A stretch of DNA of 64,000 bases from Gongronella butleri (lineage: Eukaryota; Mucoromycota; Mucoromycetes; Mucorales; Cunninghamellaceae). The DNA lies in the NCBI GenBank assembly GCA_025201375.1, contig JAIWZP010000027.1, positions 186,001-250,000 of the forward strand. Direction: 5' to 3'. Below, piece after piece: positions 63,570 to 64,000 of the stretch. The notes under the pieces were generated by a model. The model worked only from the letters and a program-made list of their open reading frames with translations. It had not been told where the DNA came from and made no database searches. The translations under genes were made by a program, and so were the position numbers. Positions within the stretch are counted from its first letter, which is position 1; every line of letters begins with the position of its first letter.

Positions 63570-64000
63570 AATTCCGCGCCATTCCCGTCTTTTTTTTCGT
63601 GCGTTCTCCTTGTTCCTGCTTCCTTTTTTTGATGACCAGCCCCCCGCATCCCAGATACCCCCCTCCCTCTTTTTTTTATTACCGTATTCCTCGCCCATTT
63701 CGTTTGTGAGCCCTTTTAAAATTAAATCGTGCTGATTTTAGATGCTAATTGCCGTTTTTGCGTCTTTTTCACTTTTTTAAAAAAAGTCTTCGAGTTCACG
63801 GTTGCCCAAGCGAAACCTCGATTCAGGGGGTGAGACCATGCATAAATAAGGTTCGTGTACCAGGTGGGACAAAGTCAAAATCGTGCGACGCGGCTGGAAT
63901 CCAGGTCAAAAGAAGGGGGACGTGTGCTCTCCCTGCGCCCAAGCGGCATTGCAAAAGAAAAACAAATTGTGTGGTCATAAGTCACTGGCTGATCGTTTTG
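63570..64000. other. 3' region and spacer, no gene seen
   Basis: T/C-rich 3' region with ATTAAA near 63721, then spacer to the window edge. No RNA gene or coding region was recognised. Confidence 0.4.

Noticed and set aside
1..64000. tRNA, rRNA or snRNA genes
   Set aside because: I looked for A/B-box and stem patterns and saw none that could be folded with confidence; a covariance-model scan would be needed to exclude them fully.

Overview
This window is nuclear DNA from a fungus, most likely an early-diverging one (Mucoromycota-like). Coding genes are broken by about 74 short (mostly 50-125 nt) GT-AG introns. Coding strands have long pyrimidine or poly-T tracts just 5' of the start codon, and coding DNA is GC-richer than the AT-rich spacers. 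The gene set is fungal: TM9/nonaspanin, PRMT5, RAX1, SEC2-like, SQS1, NOP4, MOG1, a trifunctional C1-THF synthase, and animal/Mortierella-type ELO elongases. Placement in Mucoromycota is an inference from family resemblance only. Every multi-exon model below was spliced by hand and stays in frame from ATG to stop.

Layout: 1.9-4.1 kb TM9 protein (-) and 4.6-6.9 kb PRMT5 (+) share a bidirectional promoter; 7.2-9.6 kb SV2/SVOP-like transporter (+); 9.8-11.7 kb repeats; 11.8-13.3 kb a divergent pair of mitochondrial small proteins (DUF1279 and COX14-like); 13.7-17.0 kb two tandem ELO elongase genes (-); 18.3-19.8 kb RhoGAP (+); 20.1-20.9 kb MOG1 (+); 21.0-22.0 kb RAX1 (-) divergent from a metallophosphoesterase at 22.4-23.3 kb (+); 23.3-27.8 kb repeat block carrying an intact Tc1-like transposon; 27.9-29.3 kb PC-esterase-family protein; 29.8-32.0 kb P450; 32.3-36.2 kb C1-THF synthase; 36.4-40.3 kb repeat block with a gene remnant; 40.5-46.1 kb RPB6, SEC2-like and SQS1; 46.2-47.7 kb a small basic protein and a PP-loop ATPase; 47.8-49.2 kb repeats; 49.4-51.9 kb NOP4; 53.2-56.0 kb a single-pass membrane protein of unknown role; 56.4-58.8 kb repeats; 58.8-60.5 kb a ROG1-like lipase (-); 62.0-63.6 kb a multi-pass membrane protein.

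The genes are housekeeping genes and do not form one pathway. They cover membrane traffic (TM9, SEC2, RAX1), lipid metabolism (ELO x2, lipase, P450), ribosome and splicing factors (NOP4, SQS1), RNA polymerase (RPB6), nuclear transport (MOG1) and one-carbon metabolism.

The most interesting signal is in the repeat blocks. A DD34E Tc1-like element (24723-26053) with 5'-CAGT ends sits in an older dispersed repeat. About 35 copies of the 7-mer TACAGTA/TACTGTA cluster around it and at 36.4-37.1 kb, and several can be aligned as micro-insertions relative to paralogous repeat copies. That 7-mer is the excision footprint expected of such an element, so the region looks like a record of many past excisions.
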